A DNA stretch of 64,000 nucleotides from Magnetospirillum sp. XM-1 (GCF_001511835.1 NZ_LN997848.1:2632001-2696000), one strand, 5' to 3'; counted from the stretch's first letter, positions 1 through 9,529 are shown. Made by a program: numbers and translations. The notes: a model not told the origin generated them from the letters alone.

Positions 1-28
1 CGTCGATCTCGGCCGGACCATCACTTAA
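1..28 (+). CDS. 3' end of an upstream gene (partial)
   Basis: Reading from base 2, codons give V-D-L-G-R-T-I-T and then TAA at 26-28. The Shine-Dalgarno of the next gene follows directly, so this looks like the tail of a gene in the same operon as the E1 dehydrogenase. Only eight residues are visible, so neither the product nor the reality of the frame can be judged from this window. Confidence 0.35.
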
Positions 29-43
29 AGGGGAGCACGCCGC

Positions 44-2011
44 ATGGATGGGTCCGAGGTGGCGTTCGAGCCACGGCTGGCGCTCGAGGCCATGGTGCTC
101 AGTCGCGAATGCGACCGGCGCGAGGCCATCCTCGTCCGCCAGGGAAAGGCGCCGTTCCACGTGTCGTCGGTGGGGCACGAAGCCCTGGCGGTCCTGGCCC
201 AGCTGATCGGGCCGGGCGACCAGGTCTTTCCCCATTACCGCGACAAGGCGCTGATGCTGGCCTTGGGCACGCCGGTGCGCGAACTGGCGCGCCTGCTGCT
301 CGGCAAGGCCGCGTCGCTGGCCAACGGCCGGCAGATGCCGGGGCATTTCGGCGACCGCAGCCGGGGGGTGTGGAGTGCGCTTTCCCCCGTCGCCCACCAC
401 CTGCTGCCGGCCTGCGGCTTCGCCTGGGCCATGCAGCGCCAGGGACTGCCCCACGTGGCGGTGGCGCTGACCGGGGAAGCGTCGTGCCGCCAGGGCGAGT
501 TCTTCGAGGCGGTGGCCTTCGCGGTCGAGCGCCGGCTGCCGGTGCTGTTCGTGGTCGAGGACAACGGCCTGGGCATCAGCACGCCCACCGCCCATCTCAA
601 TCCCCTGGCGCTGGGCATGCTGGACGGCGTGAAGGTCACCCGGGCCGACGGGCGTGATCCCGAAGCCCTGTTCGCCGTCGCCCGGCGGGTGATGCATGGG
701 GTGCGCGGCGGGGCGGGACCGGCCATCCTGTGGTGCGAGTTGGACCGGCTGGAGGGCCATTCCAGCTTCGACGACCAGCGCGGCTATCTGCCGGAAGAGG
801 TCATCCGCGCCAAATGGGAGCGCGATCCGGTGGCCGCCTTCGCCGCGCGGCTGGGGCCCCAATCCGAGGTGGAGACCCTGCGCCAGCGCTTCGCCGACGA
901 GGTCTACGCCACCTTTCAGGAGGTGCTGGACGAGCCGGACCCGTCGCCAAAGGCCGCGCTGGACGGCCGGCTGGCCCCGGCCGGCGAGCCTCCGCCCTTC
1001 CGCTTTCCCGAGGATTACGCCGAGAAGAGGTGGAGTCTGGCCCGTGCGGTGGGGGTGGCGCTTGGCGCCATCTTCGAGCATGACCCAAAGACCGTGCTGT
1101 TCGGCGAGGACGTGGACGATCCCAAGGGGGGCGTGTTCGGCCTGACCCGGGGCCTGTCCACCCGCTTTCCCGGCCGCGTCCACAATTCGCCCCTGGCCGA
1201 GGCCACCATCGCGGGCGTGGCGCCGGGACTGGCCGGCGGCGGCATCCGCCCCATCCTCGAGATGCAGTTCGCCGATTTCTGCGGCCCGGCCATGAGCCAG
1301 ATCGTCAACGATCTGGCGACGCTGCGCTGGCGCTCGGCCGGGGCCTGGACCTGTCCGGCGGTGATCTACGCCCCCTATGGCGGCTATGTGGCCGGGGCCG
1401 GCATGTGGCACAGCCAGGCGTGCGAGGCCGCGTTCTGCCAGATTCCCGGCCTCAGGGTGGCGGTGCCCAGTTCGCCCGCCGACGCCGTCGGCCTGTTCTG
1501 GGCGGCGGCCCATGCCGACGATCCCACCGTCATCTTGCTGCCCAAGCGGCTGTTCCAGGTATCCGAGCCGGTGCCCGCCGAAATTCCCGCCATCGCCTTC
1601 GGCAAAGCTGCGCGCCTGCGCCAGGGCGACGACATCACCGTCATCTGCTGGGGCAACACCGTGCGGGTGGTCGGCGACGCGCTGCGCCTGCCCCAGGCGG
1701 CGTCGGTCTCGGCGGAGGTGTTCGACCTGCGCAGCCTGGTTCCCTGGGATCGCGTGGCAGTCATGGACTCGGTGGCCAGGACCGGGCGGCTGCTGGTGGT
1801 CCAGGAGGACAATGTCAGCGGCGGCGTGGGCCAGATGATCGTCGCCGAGATCTGTGCCGATGCCCGAACCTGGGCCAGCCTGAAGACGCCGCCCTTGATC
1901 CTGGGCCGCCCGGACGTGCATATCGGCTTCAGCGGGGCCTATGGCGACGCCTATCTGCCCCAACCGCAAGCCGTCGCGGAACGGATCCGCGACATGACAG
2001 GAGCCCCGTGA
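44..2011 (+). CDS. Fused alpha/beta E1 component of a 2-oxoacid dehydrogenase (TPP-dependent)
   Basis: A 655-residue protein joins the E1-alpha and E1-beta subunits that are usually separate. Residues about 1-300 look like E1-alpha: SSVGHEA, the HYRDKA segment, GRQMPGHFG, and a thiamine-diphosphate motif that begins near residue 143 and ends at EDN near 173. The usual GDG of that motif reads GEA here. Residues about 320-650 look like E1-beta, with FGEDV, EMQFADF and the conserved HSQ near residue 455. Such enzymes decarboxylate a 2-oxoacid and pass the acyl group to a lipoyl domain. The substrate (pyruvate, branched-chain 2-oxoacid or acetoin) cannot be told from the sequence. The start has a good AAGGGGAG site. 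The stop overlaps the ATG of the lipoyl gene, so the two are translationally coupled. No E2 catalytic domain or E3 lies in the window. Confidence 0.88.
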   Translation: MDGSEVAFEPRLALEAMVLSRECDRREAILVRQGKAPFHVSSVGHEALAVLAQLIGPGDQVFPHYRDKALMLALGTPVRELARLLLGKAASLANGRQMPGHFGDRSRGVWSALSPVAHHLLPACGFAWAMQRQGLPHVAVALTGEASCRQGEFFEAVAFAVERRLPVLFVVEDNGLGISTPTAHLNPLALGMLDGVKVTRADGRDPEALFAVARRVMHGVRGGAGPAILWCELDRLEGHSSFDDQRGYLPEEVIRAKWERDPVAAFAARLGPQSEVETLRQRFADEVYATFQEVLDEPDPSPKAALDGRLAPAGEPPPFRFPEDYAEKRWSLARAVGVALGAIFEHDPKTVLFGEDVDDPKGGVFGLTRGLSTRFPGRVHNSPLAEATIAGVAPGLAGGGIRPILEMQFADFCGPAMSQIVNDLATLRWRSAGAWTCPAVIYAPYGGYVAGAGMWHSQACEAAFCQIPGLRVAVPSSPADAVGLFWAAAHADDPTVILLPKRLFQVSEPVPAEIPAIAFGKAARLRQGDDITVICWGNTVRVVGDALRLPQAASVSAEVFDLRSLVPWDRVAVMDSVARTGRLLVVQEDNVSGGVGQMIVAEICADARTWASLKTPPLILGRPDVHIGFSGAYGDAYLPQPQAVAERIRDMTGAP

Positions 2012-2253
2012 TGATCAAGGTGCTGGCCGTTCCGTCCTACGGCTACAATGTCGAGAAGGTCAACATCACCCGCCTGCTGAAGGAGCCGGGCGAGGACTTC
2101 GCCCTGGACGAGCCCCTCTACGAGCTGGAGACCGAGAAGGTCGCCCAGGAGGTGGAAGCGCCGTTCGCGGCCCGGCTGGTGCGCTGGTGGGTGGCCGAGG
2201 GCGACGTGGTCCCGGTCGGCGCCCCGGTGGCTGACGTAGAGGTCGAGGGCTAG
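2011..2253 (+). CDS. Stand-alone lipoyl-domain protein
   Basis: An 80-residue protein consists of a single biotinyl/lipoyl fold. The attachment lysine is K43 in the ETEKV turn, which is typical of lipoyl domains rather than the EAMKM of biotin domains. A second half-motif with EAP and a GDVV turn follows, as in E2 N-termini. There is no subunit-binding or acyltransferase domain after it, so it resembles the swinging arm alone. Its ATG shares one base with the TGA of the fused E1 gene. The natural reading is that it accepts the acyl group made by that enzyme; the downstream acceptor is unknown. It ends three bases before the convergent hemerythrin gene. Confidence 0.85.
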   Translation: MIKVLAVPSYGYNVEKVNITRLLKEPGEDFALDEPLYELETEKVAQEVEAPFAARLVRWWVAEGDVVPVGAPVADVEVEG

Positions 2254-2256
2254 CCT

Positions 2257-2661
2257 TCAGGGGCGGGCGCCGGCGACCATGGTCCGGAACAGGGGAATGT
2301 CCATCTCGCGGTCGTGCCGGTCCAGTTCCCGGTGGAAATGCTCGATGCTTTCGCGGGCCAGGTTGGGGTCCCTGTTGCGGATGGCCTCGCGGACCGGAAC
2401 CAGCAGGGCCATCAGGCGGAGATGGTCTTCCTTGAGCTGGGCCACGGTATCGGGGCCAAGACGCGCCGCCAGCTGCTCCTCCATGCGGAAATGGATGCGC
2501 ATGCGGTCATGCAGCACCTCGATCGCCTCGTCGGCCAACCCCAGGCCGGGATCGTTGCGAACCACCGCCGCCATGGACGCGATCATCTGATGAAGTTTCT
2601 GGTGCTCGGAATCGATCACCGGGTCACCGCTTTTCCACTGCTCCTCAAGCCATGTCGCCAT
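2257..2661 (-). CDS. Hemerythrin-family protein
   Basis: A 134-residue cytosolic four-helix protein with the spacing of bacteriohemerythrins: H20, H57-x3-E61, H80, and H116-x4-D121. These would bind a di-iron centre that carries O2 or senses oxygen or redox state. One ligand position differs: the usual HxxxH of the third helix reads H80-L-R-L-M84, so one iron may be undercoordinated. The start was placed at the ATG followed by A-T-W-L-E-E because an AGGGAAAGGGGG site precedes it; the longer upstream frame has no family similarity. It is convergent with the lipoyl gene and lies just downstream of msrA on the same strand (68-base gap). Confidence 0.85.
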   Translation of the reverse strand: MATWLEEQWKSGDPVIDSEHQKLHQMIASMAAVVRNDPGLGLADEAIEVLHDRMRIHFRMEEQLAARLGPDTVAQLKEDHLRLMALLVPVREAIRNRDPNLARESIEHFHRELDRHDREMDIPLFRTMVAGARP

Positions 2662-2729
2662 GCCAGCCCCCTTTCCCTCCACCTGGGATTTGAGGTGGGG
2701 AGGTGGCTGGAATAATTCCAGGGTAAAAA

Positions 2730-3365
2730 TCAGCCGCAGCGCACGCCGGTGCCGCCCAGGCCGCAATAGCCGCCGGGATTCTTGGCCAGGTATTGCTGGT
2801 GGTAGCCTTCCGCCCAGTAGAAGGTGCCGGCCGGGGCGATTTCGGTGGTGACGGCGCCGAAGCCGGCGCGGCGCAGCGACTCGCCATAGGCTTGGCGCGA
2901 CGATTCCGCCGCCTCGCCCTGTTGGGGGGTGGTCCAATAGATGGCCGAGCGGTATTGGGTGCCGATGTCGTTGCCCTGGCGCATGCCCTGGGTGGGGTTG
3001 TGGCCCTCCCAGAACAGCCGCAACAGGGTCGAATAGGGCAGTTCGGCCGGGTCGAACGCCACCATCACCGCCTCGGCATGGCCGGTGCGGGCGGTGCAGA
3101 CCTCTTCATAGGACGGATTCTCGGTGAAGCCGCCGGTATAGCCCACCGAGGTGGAATAGACGCCCGCACTCTTCCAGAACAGCCGTTCGGCGCCCCAGAA
3201 GCAGCCCATGGCGAAGACCGCCACCTCCATGCCCACCGGGAAGGGGGGCTTCAGATGGGTGTCGAGCACGTAATGGCGCTCAGGCACGTGAATTTCGCTG
3301 GCACGGCCGGGCAGGGCCTGGTCGGCCGTGACCATCACCGTCTTGCTGGGGCCCCAAAGGGACAT
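2730..3365 (-). CDS. msrA: Peptide-methionine (S)-S-oxide reductase
   Basis: A 211-residue MsrA. The catalytic motif GCFWG carries the nucleophile C55. It is followed by the family block VGYTGG, then YEEVC, GHAEAV, GTQYRS and a C-terminal GYCGLGGTG segment with the likely resolving cysteines. The enzyme repairs methionine sulfoxide with thioredoxin. The N-terminal extension of about 45 residues before the catalytic core is normal for the longer MsrA class. The start is the ATG at 3365, read M-S-L-W-G-P. The open frame continues upstream without family similarity. It probably shares a transcript with the downstream hemerythrin gene, which would suit an oxidative-stress role. Confidence 0.95.
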   Translation of the reverse strand: MSLWGPSKTVMVTADQALPGRASEIHVPERHYVLDTHLKPPFPVGMEVAVFAMGCFWGAERLFWKSAGVYSTSVGYTGGFTENPSYEEVCTARTGHAEAVMVAFDPAELPYSTLLRLFWEGHNPTQGMRQGNDIGTQYRSAIYWTTPQQGEAAESSRQAYGESLRRAGFGAVTTEIAPAGTFYWAEGYHQQYLAKNPGGYCGLGGTGVRCG

Positions 3366-3414
3366 GGATGCGACTCCGGTTGCATTGTTTCCCCCATCAT
3401 ATGGGGAGCCGGGA

Positions 3415-3780
3415 TCAGCGCAGCGAGATGGCGGCCAGCGCCAGGGCGGCGACGATGGCCAGCACGCCCAGGAAGATGTCGCGCTGGCGGCGCTTAGCGT
3501 GGTCCTTTTCCTCCAGGCGGCGCTGCAGCCAGCGGGTGGTGACCTCGACGGCGGCCGCCCCGGCGAAGTCGCTGAACACGCCCTGAACCGCCGAGGGCTC
3601 GAACATCCCGTCGTTGAATTCATGGATGGTGAACAGGCACCACTCGCCCTCGTATTCCACCTGGCAGATCCAGTCCTGCAGTACCCAGCGGTCCAGCACC
3701 TTGCGGATGGGGCGCTCGGCCTCCTGGGTGTGGAACGAGAACTGGAAGCCCTCGACGGAGGCGATACGGGACTCGGCCAT
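3415..3780 (-). CDS. Hypothetical tail-anchored protein
   Basis: A 121-residue protein that I do not recognise. The first 95 residues are soluble and mixed alpha/beta, with several Trp and Glu residues. A charged helix rich in Lys/Arg/Glu (about 84-100) then leads into one hydrophobic segment at about 101-119, and the protein ends two residues later. That makes it a C-terminally anchored inner-membrane protein facing the cytoplasm. It lies 49 bases upstream of msrA on the same strand, so cotranscription is possible. It is divergent from the OlsB-like gene across a 228-base AT-richer gap that should hold both promoters. Confidence 0.65.
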   Translation of the reverse strand: MAESRIASVEGFQFSFHTQEAERPIRKVLDRWVLQDWICQVEYEGEWCLFTIHEFNDGMFEPSAVQGVFSDFAGAAAVEVTTRWLQRRLEEKDHAKRRQRDIFLGVLAIVAALALAAISLR

Positions 3781-4008
3781 GGCGACTCCTCAATGAAACG
3801 GGCGGGTGGTGAAAATAACCACAGAACTACCGGATGTAATAATTGTTTCACCCCGGCGGCACAAGCCCTTGCGTTATAGGATAGCCATGGACGGCTACGA
3901 AACCTCAGCAGTCGAAGGTCGGCATGTTGTGCCGAAGCAGCCCGAAAGGGGCGCTTTCGATCCGTCCTGCATCTCAATTCCATTGTCCGAAATCAGACGA
4001 GGTGAGTC

Positions 4009-4788
4009 ATGACCCACCAGATGACGACCGTCCATGCCCTGAATCCGGCCGCCTCCGACGGGCTGGAGGTGCGCCTCGCCGAGACGAGCGCCGAGGTGGC
4101 CGCCGCCCAGCGCATCCGCTACCGGGTGTTCTACGAGGAGATGGGCGCGCGCCCCACCGCCGCCATGCAGGCCTTAGAGCAGGATTTCGACGATTACGAC
4201 CGTCATTGCGACCACCTGCTGGTCCTGGCCGAGGGCGAGGTGGTGGGCACCTACCGCCTGATCCGCCGCCGGGCGGCCGAGGCGGTGGGGCGCTTCTATT
4301 CGGCGGGCGAGTTCGACATCAGCCCCTTCCTGGCCATCGAGGGCGAAATTCTGGAACTGGGCCGCTCCTGCGTCGACGCCCGCTGGCGCCACCGGGGCAC
4401 GCTGCAGGCCCTGTGGCAGGGACTGGCCGCCTACATGGTGGAGAACGACATCCGCCTGCTGTTCGGCTGCGGCAGCCTGCCCGGCACCGACCCCGAGGTG
4501 CTGGCGCCCCAATTGGCTTACCTGCGCGACAACCACCTGGCGCCGCCATCCTTGCGTGGCCGGGCGCTGGACGGCGCCGAGACGGTGGACTTCGCCACCA
4601 TCGACGCGGCCTGGGAGGCGCGCCGGGTGCTGGCCTCGCTGCCGCCGCTGCTCAAGGGCTATCTGCGCTTAGGCGGCGTGATCGGCGACGGCGCGGTGAT
4701 CGACCGGCCGTTCAACACCACCGACGTGCTGGTGGTGGTCAACGCCGCCGACATCGCCGGGCGCTATGTGAAGCGTTTCAGCGCTTGA
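4009..4788 (+). CDS. OlsB-like ornithine/N-acyl amino acid acyltransferase (GNAT fold)
   Basis: A 259-residue member of the hemolysin/OlsB acyltransferase family, related to acyl-homoserine-lactone synthases. Recognisable blocks are the early RYRVFYEEMG, then a D-F-D-x-Y-D stretch, HLLVL, GTYRL, FDISPF, ELGRSCV, and a late block around FGCGSLPGTD. In the family, the enzyme moves a 3-hydroxyacyl chain from acyl-ACP to ornithine, the first step of ornithine-lipid synthesis. An OlsA-type second acyltransferase is not in the window, so the substrate is inferred. The start is the ATG at 4009. The last 11 bases overlap the end of the convergent hybrid kinase gene. Confidence 0.82.
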   Translation: MTHQMTTVHALNPAASDGLEVRLAETSAEVAAAQRIRYRVFYEEMGARPTAAMQALEQDFDDYDRHCDHLLVLAEGEVVGTYRLIRRRAAEAVGRFYSAGEFDISPFLAIEGEILELGRSCVDARWRHRGTLQALWQGLAAYMVENDIRLLFGCGSLPGTDPEVLAPQLAYLRDNHLAPPSLRGRALDGAETVDFATIDAAWEARRVLASLPPLLKGYLRLGGVIGDGAVIDRPFNTTDVLVVVNAADIAGRYVKRFSA

Positions 4789-6322
4789 TGGCGGATTTGA
4801 GCGCGGCCAGCAGGCGGGCGGGCTCCACCGGCTTGGACACGTAATCGTCCATGCCGGCCTCCAGGCACAGCGAGGCGTCGCCATCCAGCACGTCGGCGGT
4901 CATGGCGATGATGGGGATGGTGGCCACCGGGCCGCTCATGGCGCGGATGCGGCGCGTCGCCTCCAGCCCGTCGATGCCCGGCATGTGGACGTCCATCAGC
5001 ACCACGTCGAAGGGCTGGCGCGCCAGGGCGGCGATGGCCTCCGCCCCGTTATGGGCCAGGGTCACCCGCTGGCCCCAGCGCTTCAGCAAGGTGGTGGTCA
5101 GCTTCTGGTTGACCGGATTGTCCTCGGCCACCAGCACCGCCAGGCTGGGCAGGTGAGGATCGTCGGAATCCGCCGCCGAGGCGGACTGCCCCGTGGCGGC
5201 GGCCAGCGGCAGGGTGAAGTGGAAGGTGGTGCCCTCGCCCGGAATGCTGGTAAAGCCGATCTCACCGCCCATCATTTCCACCAGCTTCTTGCAGATGGAA
5301 AGCCCGAGGCCGGTGCCGCCGAACCGCCGGGTGATGGAGGAATCCGCCTGGACGAATTCGGCGAACAGGGCCGGGGCGGCGGCCGGTTCGATGCCGATGC
5401 CGGTATCGGCGACCTCGAAGCGCAGGCGGGTGGGGGCGTCCTCGGGCTCGGCCTCGACCGAGGCCACCACGCCGCCGTTCTCCGTGAACTTGATGGCGTT
5501 GCCCAGCAGGTTGGTCAGCACCTGGCGCAGCCGGGTGGGGTCGCCGACGATATGGCGGGGCACGCCCTCGCCGATGCGCGATTGCAGCGCGAGCTGCTTG
5601 TCCTGGGCGGCGCCCCGCATCAGCGCCATCATTTCGTCCATCAGGCGGCCGAGGTCGAAATGGGCCGCCTCCAGCTTCATCTGCCCGGCTTCCAGCTTGG
5701 AGAAGTCCAGGATGTCGTTGATGATCGCCAGCAGGGCGCGGGCCGAGGACTGGGCGGTCTCCAGATGATCCTTCTGCTCAGGCGTCAGCGGCGAGCCGGT
5801 GAGCAGGTGCAGCATGCCCAGCACCCCGTTCATGGGGGTGCGGATCTCGTGGCTCATGGTGGCGAGGAAGTTGGCCTTGACCCGGGCCATCTCCTCCGCC
5901 TTGTCCTTGGCGTGGATCAGCATGCGCTCGGCGCGCTTGCGGTCGGTGATCTCGGTATAGGTGGTGACGAAGCCGCCGCCCGGCAGCGGCGTGCCGCGCA
6001 CCTCGATCACCGTGCCGTCGGGGCGTTCGCGCTCGAAGCAATGGGCGGTGAAGTTGCGGGCCTTTTCCACCCGCTCGGCCACCAGATCCTCGACCTCGCC
6101 GGGGCCGTACTCGCCGCGCAGCGCGTTGTAGCGCATGAAATCGGCGAACACCGTGCCGGGATGGACCAGGCTGGGCGGGAAGTCCAGCATCTCGAGGAAG
6201 CGGTTGTTGCACAGGATCAGGTTGAGCTCACGGTCGAACACCGTGAAGCCCTGGCCGAATTCCTCCACCGCCTCGATCAGGTGGCGCCACTTGAACTCAG
6301 CCGACCCCGCTCCGTGATGCAT
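4778..6322 (-). CDS. Hybrid sensor histidine kinase (PAS-HisKA-HATPase-REC)
   Basis: A 514-residue cytosolic hybrid kinase with no membrane segment. A PAS domain (about 10-135, with GFTVFDRELN and ending in TEITDRKRAE) is followed by a HisKA domain with its phospho-accepting His near residue 157 in SHEIRTPMNG. The HATPase has the N box NLLGNAIKF, the G1 box DTGIGIE and the G2 box GTGLGLS. The C-terminal receiver has AEDN, the phospho-accepting Asp near residue 444 in LMDVHMPG, and the conserved Lys in YVSKPV. It should phosphorylate its own receiver and pass the phosphate to an Hpt protein elsewhere. It overlaps the OlsB-like gene tail to tail and is divergent from the patatin-like gene. Confidence 0.92.
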   Translation of the reverse strand: MHHGAGSAEFKWRHLIEAVEEFGQGFTVFDRELNLILCNNRFLEMLDFPPSLVHPGTVFADFMRYNALRGEYGPGEVEDLVAERVEKARNFTAHCFERERPDGTVIEVRGTPLPGGGFVTTYTEITDRKRAERMLIHAKDKAEEMARVKANFLATMSHEIRTPMNGVLGMLHLLTGSPLTPEQKDHLETAQSSARALLAIINDILDFSKLEAGQMKLEAAHFDLGRLMDEMMALMRGAAQDKQLALQSRIGEGVPRHIVGDPTRLRQVLTNLLGNAIKFTENGGVVASVEAEPEDAPTRLRFEVADTGIGIEPAAAPALFAEFVQADSSITRRFGGTGLGLSICKKLVEMMGGEIGFTSIPGEGTTFHFTLPLAAATGQSASAADSDDPHLPSLAVLVAEDNPVNQKLTTTLLKRWGQRVTLAHNGAEAIAALARQPFDVVLMDVHMPGIDGLEATRRIRAMSGPVATIPIIAMTADVLDGDASLCLEAGMDDYVSKPVEPARLLAALKSAIKR

Positions 6323-6491
6323 GCCCAGCTTCCTTGTTCACGCAATGGCAGCATAGGCGAAATTACCCCAAGGCGAAAGCTGCATGCGTCAAGCCGAATT
6401 AACGCCATACCTTGTAACTATTGCGAGATGATGCGACGCAAGATACCGTTCTTCCCGTGCCAATCTGGCGAATGGATGAATGGAGGCGGGT

Positions 6492-7631
6492 ATGGCGATC
6501 AAGCGGGCAATCTGTCTTGCGGGTGGCGGCCCGGCGGTCGGCCTTTCCATCGGCGCGCTGGAGCGCATCCACCGGGAGCCGGACATCCGCTTCGACGTTT
6601 GGAGCCTGGCGTGCATCGGCGCCTGGGCCGGCATCGTCTGGAACCAGGCCGCTCCGGGCAAGGAGGTGGAGACGTCGGTGGACTTCTTCCGCGGTATCTT
6701 CCGCCCCGACGACGTCTACGAGAAGTTTCCGGTGGCGGCGGCCTTCGCCCCCGATTTCGAGGCGGCGAGCGAGAACGCGCTGAACTTCGTGCTGGATTCT
6801 TCCAGTTACCGCAACCTGGTGATCCCCGAGGCCATCAAGGAGGCGTCGGAGGAAATCGTCGCCTTCGCCAAGGACCCCGGCAAGTGGTCCCAGGCCAATC
6901 TCAACGCCCTGATCCTCAATCAGGTGCTGGCGGTCAACCCGGTGTCGCGCTTCATGACCAGCCTGATGTACAAGAGCGCCACCAAGGGCCTGTCCCGGGT
7001 GTTCTATCCCGACAGCGCCTTTTTGCAGCAGATCGACTTCAAGGCGCTGTACCAGCCCGGCCGCCCGGTGCTCTACCACAATTCCTACAACCTGACCGAC
7101 CAGCGCCTGGAGCTGTTCAGCAACAAGGATTCCAAGTACCAGCGCATCTCGGCCGAGACCCTGTGCGCCTGCTCGGCCCTGCCCTACATCGAAGAGCCGG
7201 TCACCATGAACGGCAAGGTCTATTGCGAGGGGGCCACCATCGACACCGTCAATTTCGAGGACCTGCTGACCAACCATCCCGACCTGGACGAGGTGTGGGT
7301 CAGCCGCATCCTCGACCGCAAGCAGATCCGCCGGCCCGAGAACCTCTACGACGCTCTCAACAACCTGGTGATGCTGTTCGCCGCCACCACCAGCGAGGAC
7401 GACGTCAAGCTGTTCAAGTACCACCTTCTGGAGACCGGCTCCAAGGTCAGGGTCATCGAGATCCCGGTCGCCCACCACATCAATTACGATTGGAGCTGGT
7501 CGAATCTCGACCGCTCCATCGCCGACGGCCGCCTCGCCGCCGACGCGGTGCTGCGGGCTTATCGTGGCGGGGAGGCGGATTCGAAAGCTATTCATGCATC
7601 AAAGAGAAATAAATCTACGGTGAATGCCTGA
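6492..7631 (+). CDS. Patatin-like protein with degenerate catalytic dyad
   Basis: About 379 residues with the patatin fold. The glycine-rich oxyanion loop is present near the N-terminus (LAGGGPAVGL). The nucleophile elbow, normally GxSxG, reads G-A-W-A-G (codons GGC GCC TGG GCC GGC near 6616-6630), so Trp stands where the Ser should be. The second dyad motif, normally D-G-G/A, reads E-G-A near residue 247. Known patatins are lipid acyl hydrolases; this copy is probably not a classical Ser-Asp hydrolase. Two ATGs are possible; the one at 6492 has GGAGG at 6482-6486 with five bases of spacing and was chosen over 6480. It is divergent from the hybrid kinase and stands alone. Confidence 0.75.
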   Translation: MAIKRAICLAGGGPAVGLSIGALERIHREPDIRFDVWSLACIGAWAGIVWNQAAPGKEVETSVDFFRGIFRPDDVYEKFPVAAAFAPDFEAASENALNFVLDSSSYRNLVIPEAIKEASEEIVAFAKDPGKWSQANLNALILNQVLAVNPVSRFMTSLMYKSATKGLSRVFYPDSAFLQQIDFKALYQPGRPVLYHNSYNLTDQRLELFSNKDSKYQRISAETLCACSALPYIEEPVTMNGKVYCEGATIDTVNFEDLLTNHPDLDEVWVSRILDRKQIRRPENLYDALNNLVMLFAATTSEDDVKLFKYHLLETGSKVRVIEIPVAHHINYDWSWSNLDRSIADGRLAADAVLRAYRGGEADSKAIHASKRNKSTVNA

Positions 7632-7808
7632 CCAAACATAGGTCATAAAGCATAAATTCATCACAATTGTCTGTTTGATTGACGGTGGTGTGGCTGTTTA
7701 ATAGTCATGTCATCCGTTACGACGTAGTCTTGGATGGCTGAGGCATCTGGCTTCGGCAACATGGTGGCAACGTTGCCTTCAGCCTGACGCCGGCCGCGGA
7801 GGGGTGAG

Positions 7809-9509
7809 ATGAGCTTTCTCGACGATATGAGGATTTGGGCGAAGATCGCCATCGTTCCGGTGGTGGCCACCGTCGGGCTGGTGATCATCGCCTGGGTGGG
7901 CATGCAGGGACTGGCCGGGCAAAGCCGGACGCTGGACGAGATCGCCGAGGTCTCGTTCGCCAAATCGGTGAAGATCGGCGATTTCACCGATGTCCTGCAG
8001 GACGCCCATTCCGACCTCTATCGGTTGCTGACCTGGAATTCCGCCGGCGTCGAGGCGGCCAAGGTGGAGAAGATCGAGGCCGCGTTCGCCGCGGGTCTGA
8101 AGAAGGCCGGAAAGCAGTTGGGCGATTATCGCACCGCTTTCCCGGTCACCGGCGAGGAGGACGCCCTTCTCAAGAAGATCGAGGCCGGCCTGGCCGCCTA
8201 CAAGAACGCCACCGACCAGGTGGTCTCCATGCAGAAGATGGACTTCACCGCGGCGGTGTCTTTCATGTGGACCGCCCAGGACAGCTATCAGGCCCTGATG
8301 GCCGAGACCCAGGCCATGGTCGCCCTGGAGGCCCGTCTGGTCGACGCGGCCCGCCAGTCGGCCGGCAAGGACGCCGCCACCACCCGTGGGCTGTTCATCG
8401 GCATCACGTTGGGCGTGCTGGGCCTTCTGGCGCTGATCTCCTTCCTGCTGGTCCGTGCCATTGCCAGCGCGGTGGGCGGCATGACCGGCGCCATGGAGCG
8501 CCTCGCCCAGGGCGATCTCTCCGTCGCGGTGCCCGCCATCGGGCGCAAGGACGAGATCGGTGCCATGGCCGCCACCGTCCAGGTGTTCAAGGACAACGCC
8601 CAGCGGGTCAAGGCGCTGACCGACGAGCAGGACGCGCTGCAGCGCCAGGCCGAGGCCGCCAAGCGCCAGGCCATGGCCGAGCTGGCCGGCGAGATCGAGA
8701 CCACGGTCAGGGGCGCCGTCGAGAATGCGTCGCGCGCCGCCGATTCCATCCGGGGCGAGGCGGAGATTCTGGCCGCCAACGCCGAGACGGCCATCAGTCA
8801 GACCGCCCAGGTGGCCGAATCCTCGGAACTGGCCAACGGCAACGTGGAGACCGTCGCCCAGGCGGCCGAGCGTCTGGTGGGCTCCATCAGCGAGATCAAC
8901 CGCCAGGTGGAAGAGTCTTCCCGCGTCGCCTCCGAGGCGGTGGCGGAAGCCGCCCGCACCGACGAGACCGTCAAGACCCTGACCGTGGCCTCGGGCAAGA
9001 TCGGCGAGGTGGTCAACCTCATCAACGACATCGCGTCGCAGACCAACCTCCTGGCGCTGAACGCCACCATCGAGGCGGCCAGGGCCGGCGATGCCGGCAA
9101 GGGCTTCGCGGTCGTGGCCAACGAGGTGAAGAACCTCGCCAACCAGACGGCGCGCGCCACCGAGGAGATCACCGGCGAGATCACCGCCATGAAGGCGGCG
9201 ACGGAGGAGGCGGTCCGCGCCATCGACGGCATCGTCGCCACCATTGGCCGGGTGAACGAGGCGCTGGCCGCCATCACCGGTGCCGTGGCCGAGCAGGGGC
9301 GTGCCACCGGCGAGATCTCGGATTCGGTCAGTCAGGCCGCCGACGGGACCCGCACCGTGTCGTCGGGCATCGGCGAGGTCCGGCGCGTCGCCGATCAGGT
9401 CGGCAACGCCGCCGCCACCGTCCAGGTCACCACCGAAACCCTGGTGAGCGAGTTCGACCGTCTGCAATCCCAGGTGGACGGGCTGGTGGCCCGTCTCAAA
9501 TCCGCTTAA
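7809..9509 (+). CDS. Methyl-accepting chemotaxis protein
   Basis: A 566-residue transmembrane chemoreceptor. TM1 lies at about 11-33, a periplasmic helical sensor region at about 34-195, TM2 at about 196-218, then HAMP, and a long signalling coiled coil. The hairpin tip around residue 404-425 ([18 protein letters not shown]) is the typical CheA/CheW contact site. The start has GGAGG seven bases upstream. The next gene, 20 bases downstream, encodes a secreted single-Cache protein, so the two probably form one transcript and perhaps one sensing unit. A strong terminator follows that second gene. Confidence 0.95.
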   Translation: MSFLDDMRIWAKIAIVPVVATVGLVIIAWVGMQGLAGQSRTLDEIAEVSFAKSVKIGDFTDVLQDAHSDLYRLLTWNSAGVEAAKVEKIEAAFAAGLKKAGKQLGDYRTAFPVTGEEDALLKKIEAGLAAYKNATDQVVSMQKMDFTAAVSFMWTAQDSYQALMAETQAMVALEARLVDAARQSAGKDAATTRGLFIGITLGVLGLLALISFLLVRAIASAVGGMTGAMERLAQGDLSVAVPAIGRKDEIGAMAATVQVFKDNAQRVKALTDEQDALQRQAEAAKRQAMAELAGEIETTVRGAVENASRAADSIRGEAEILAANAETAISQTAQVAESSELANGNVETVAQAAERLVGSISEINRQVEESSRVASEAVAEAARTDETVKTLTVASGKIGEVVNLINDIASQTNLLALNATIEAARAGDAGKGFAVVANEVKNLANQTARATEEITGEITAMKAATEEAVRAIDGIVATIGRVNEALAAITGAVAEQGRATGEISDSVSQAADGTRTVSSGIGEVRRVADQVGNAAATVQVTTETLVSEFDRLQSQVDGLVARLKSA

Positions 9510-9529
9510 TCACAATCAGGAGGGAAGCC

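Noticed and set aside
3806..4012. 68-codon frame upstream of the OlsB-like gene
   Set aside because: It lies in the AT-richer divergent promoter region, has no clear ribosome site and no recognised motif. Its overlap with the next ATG is probably chance.
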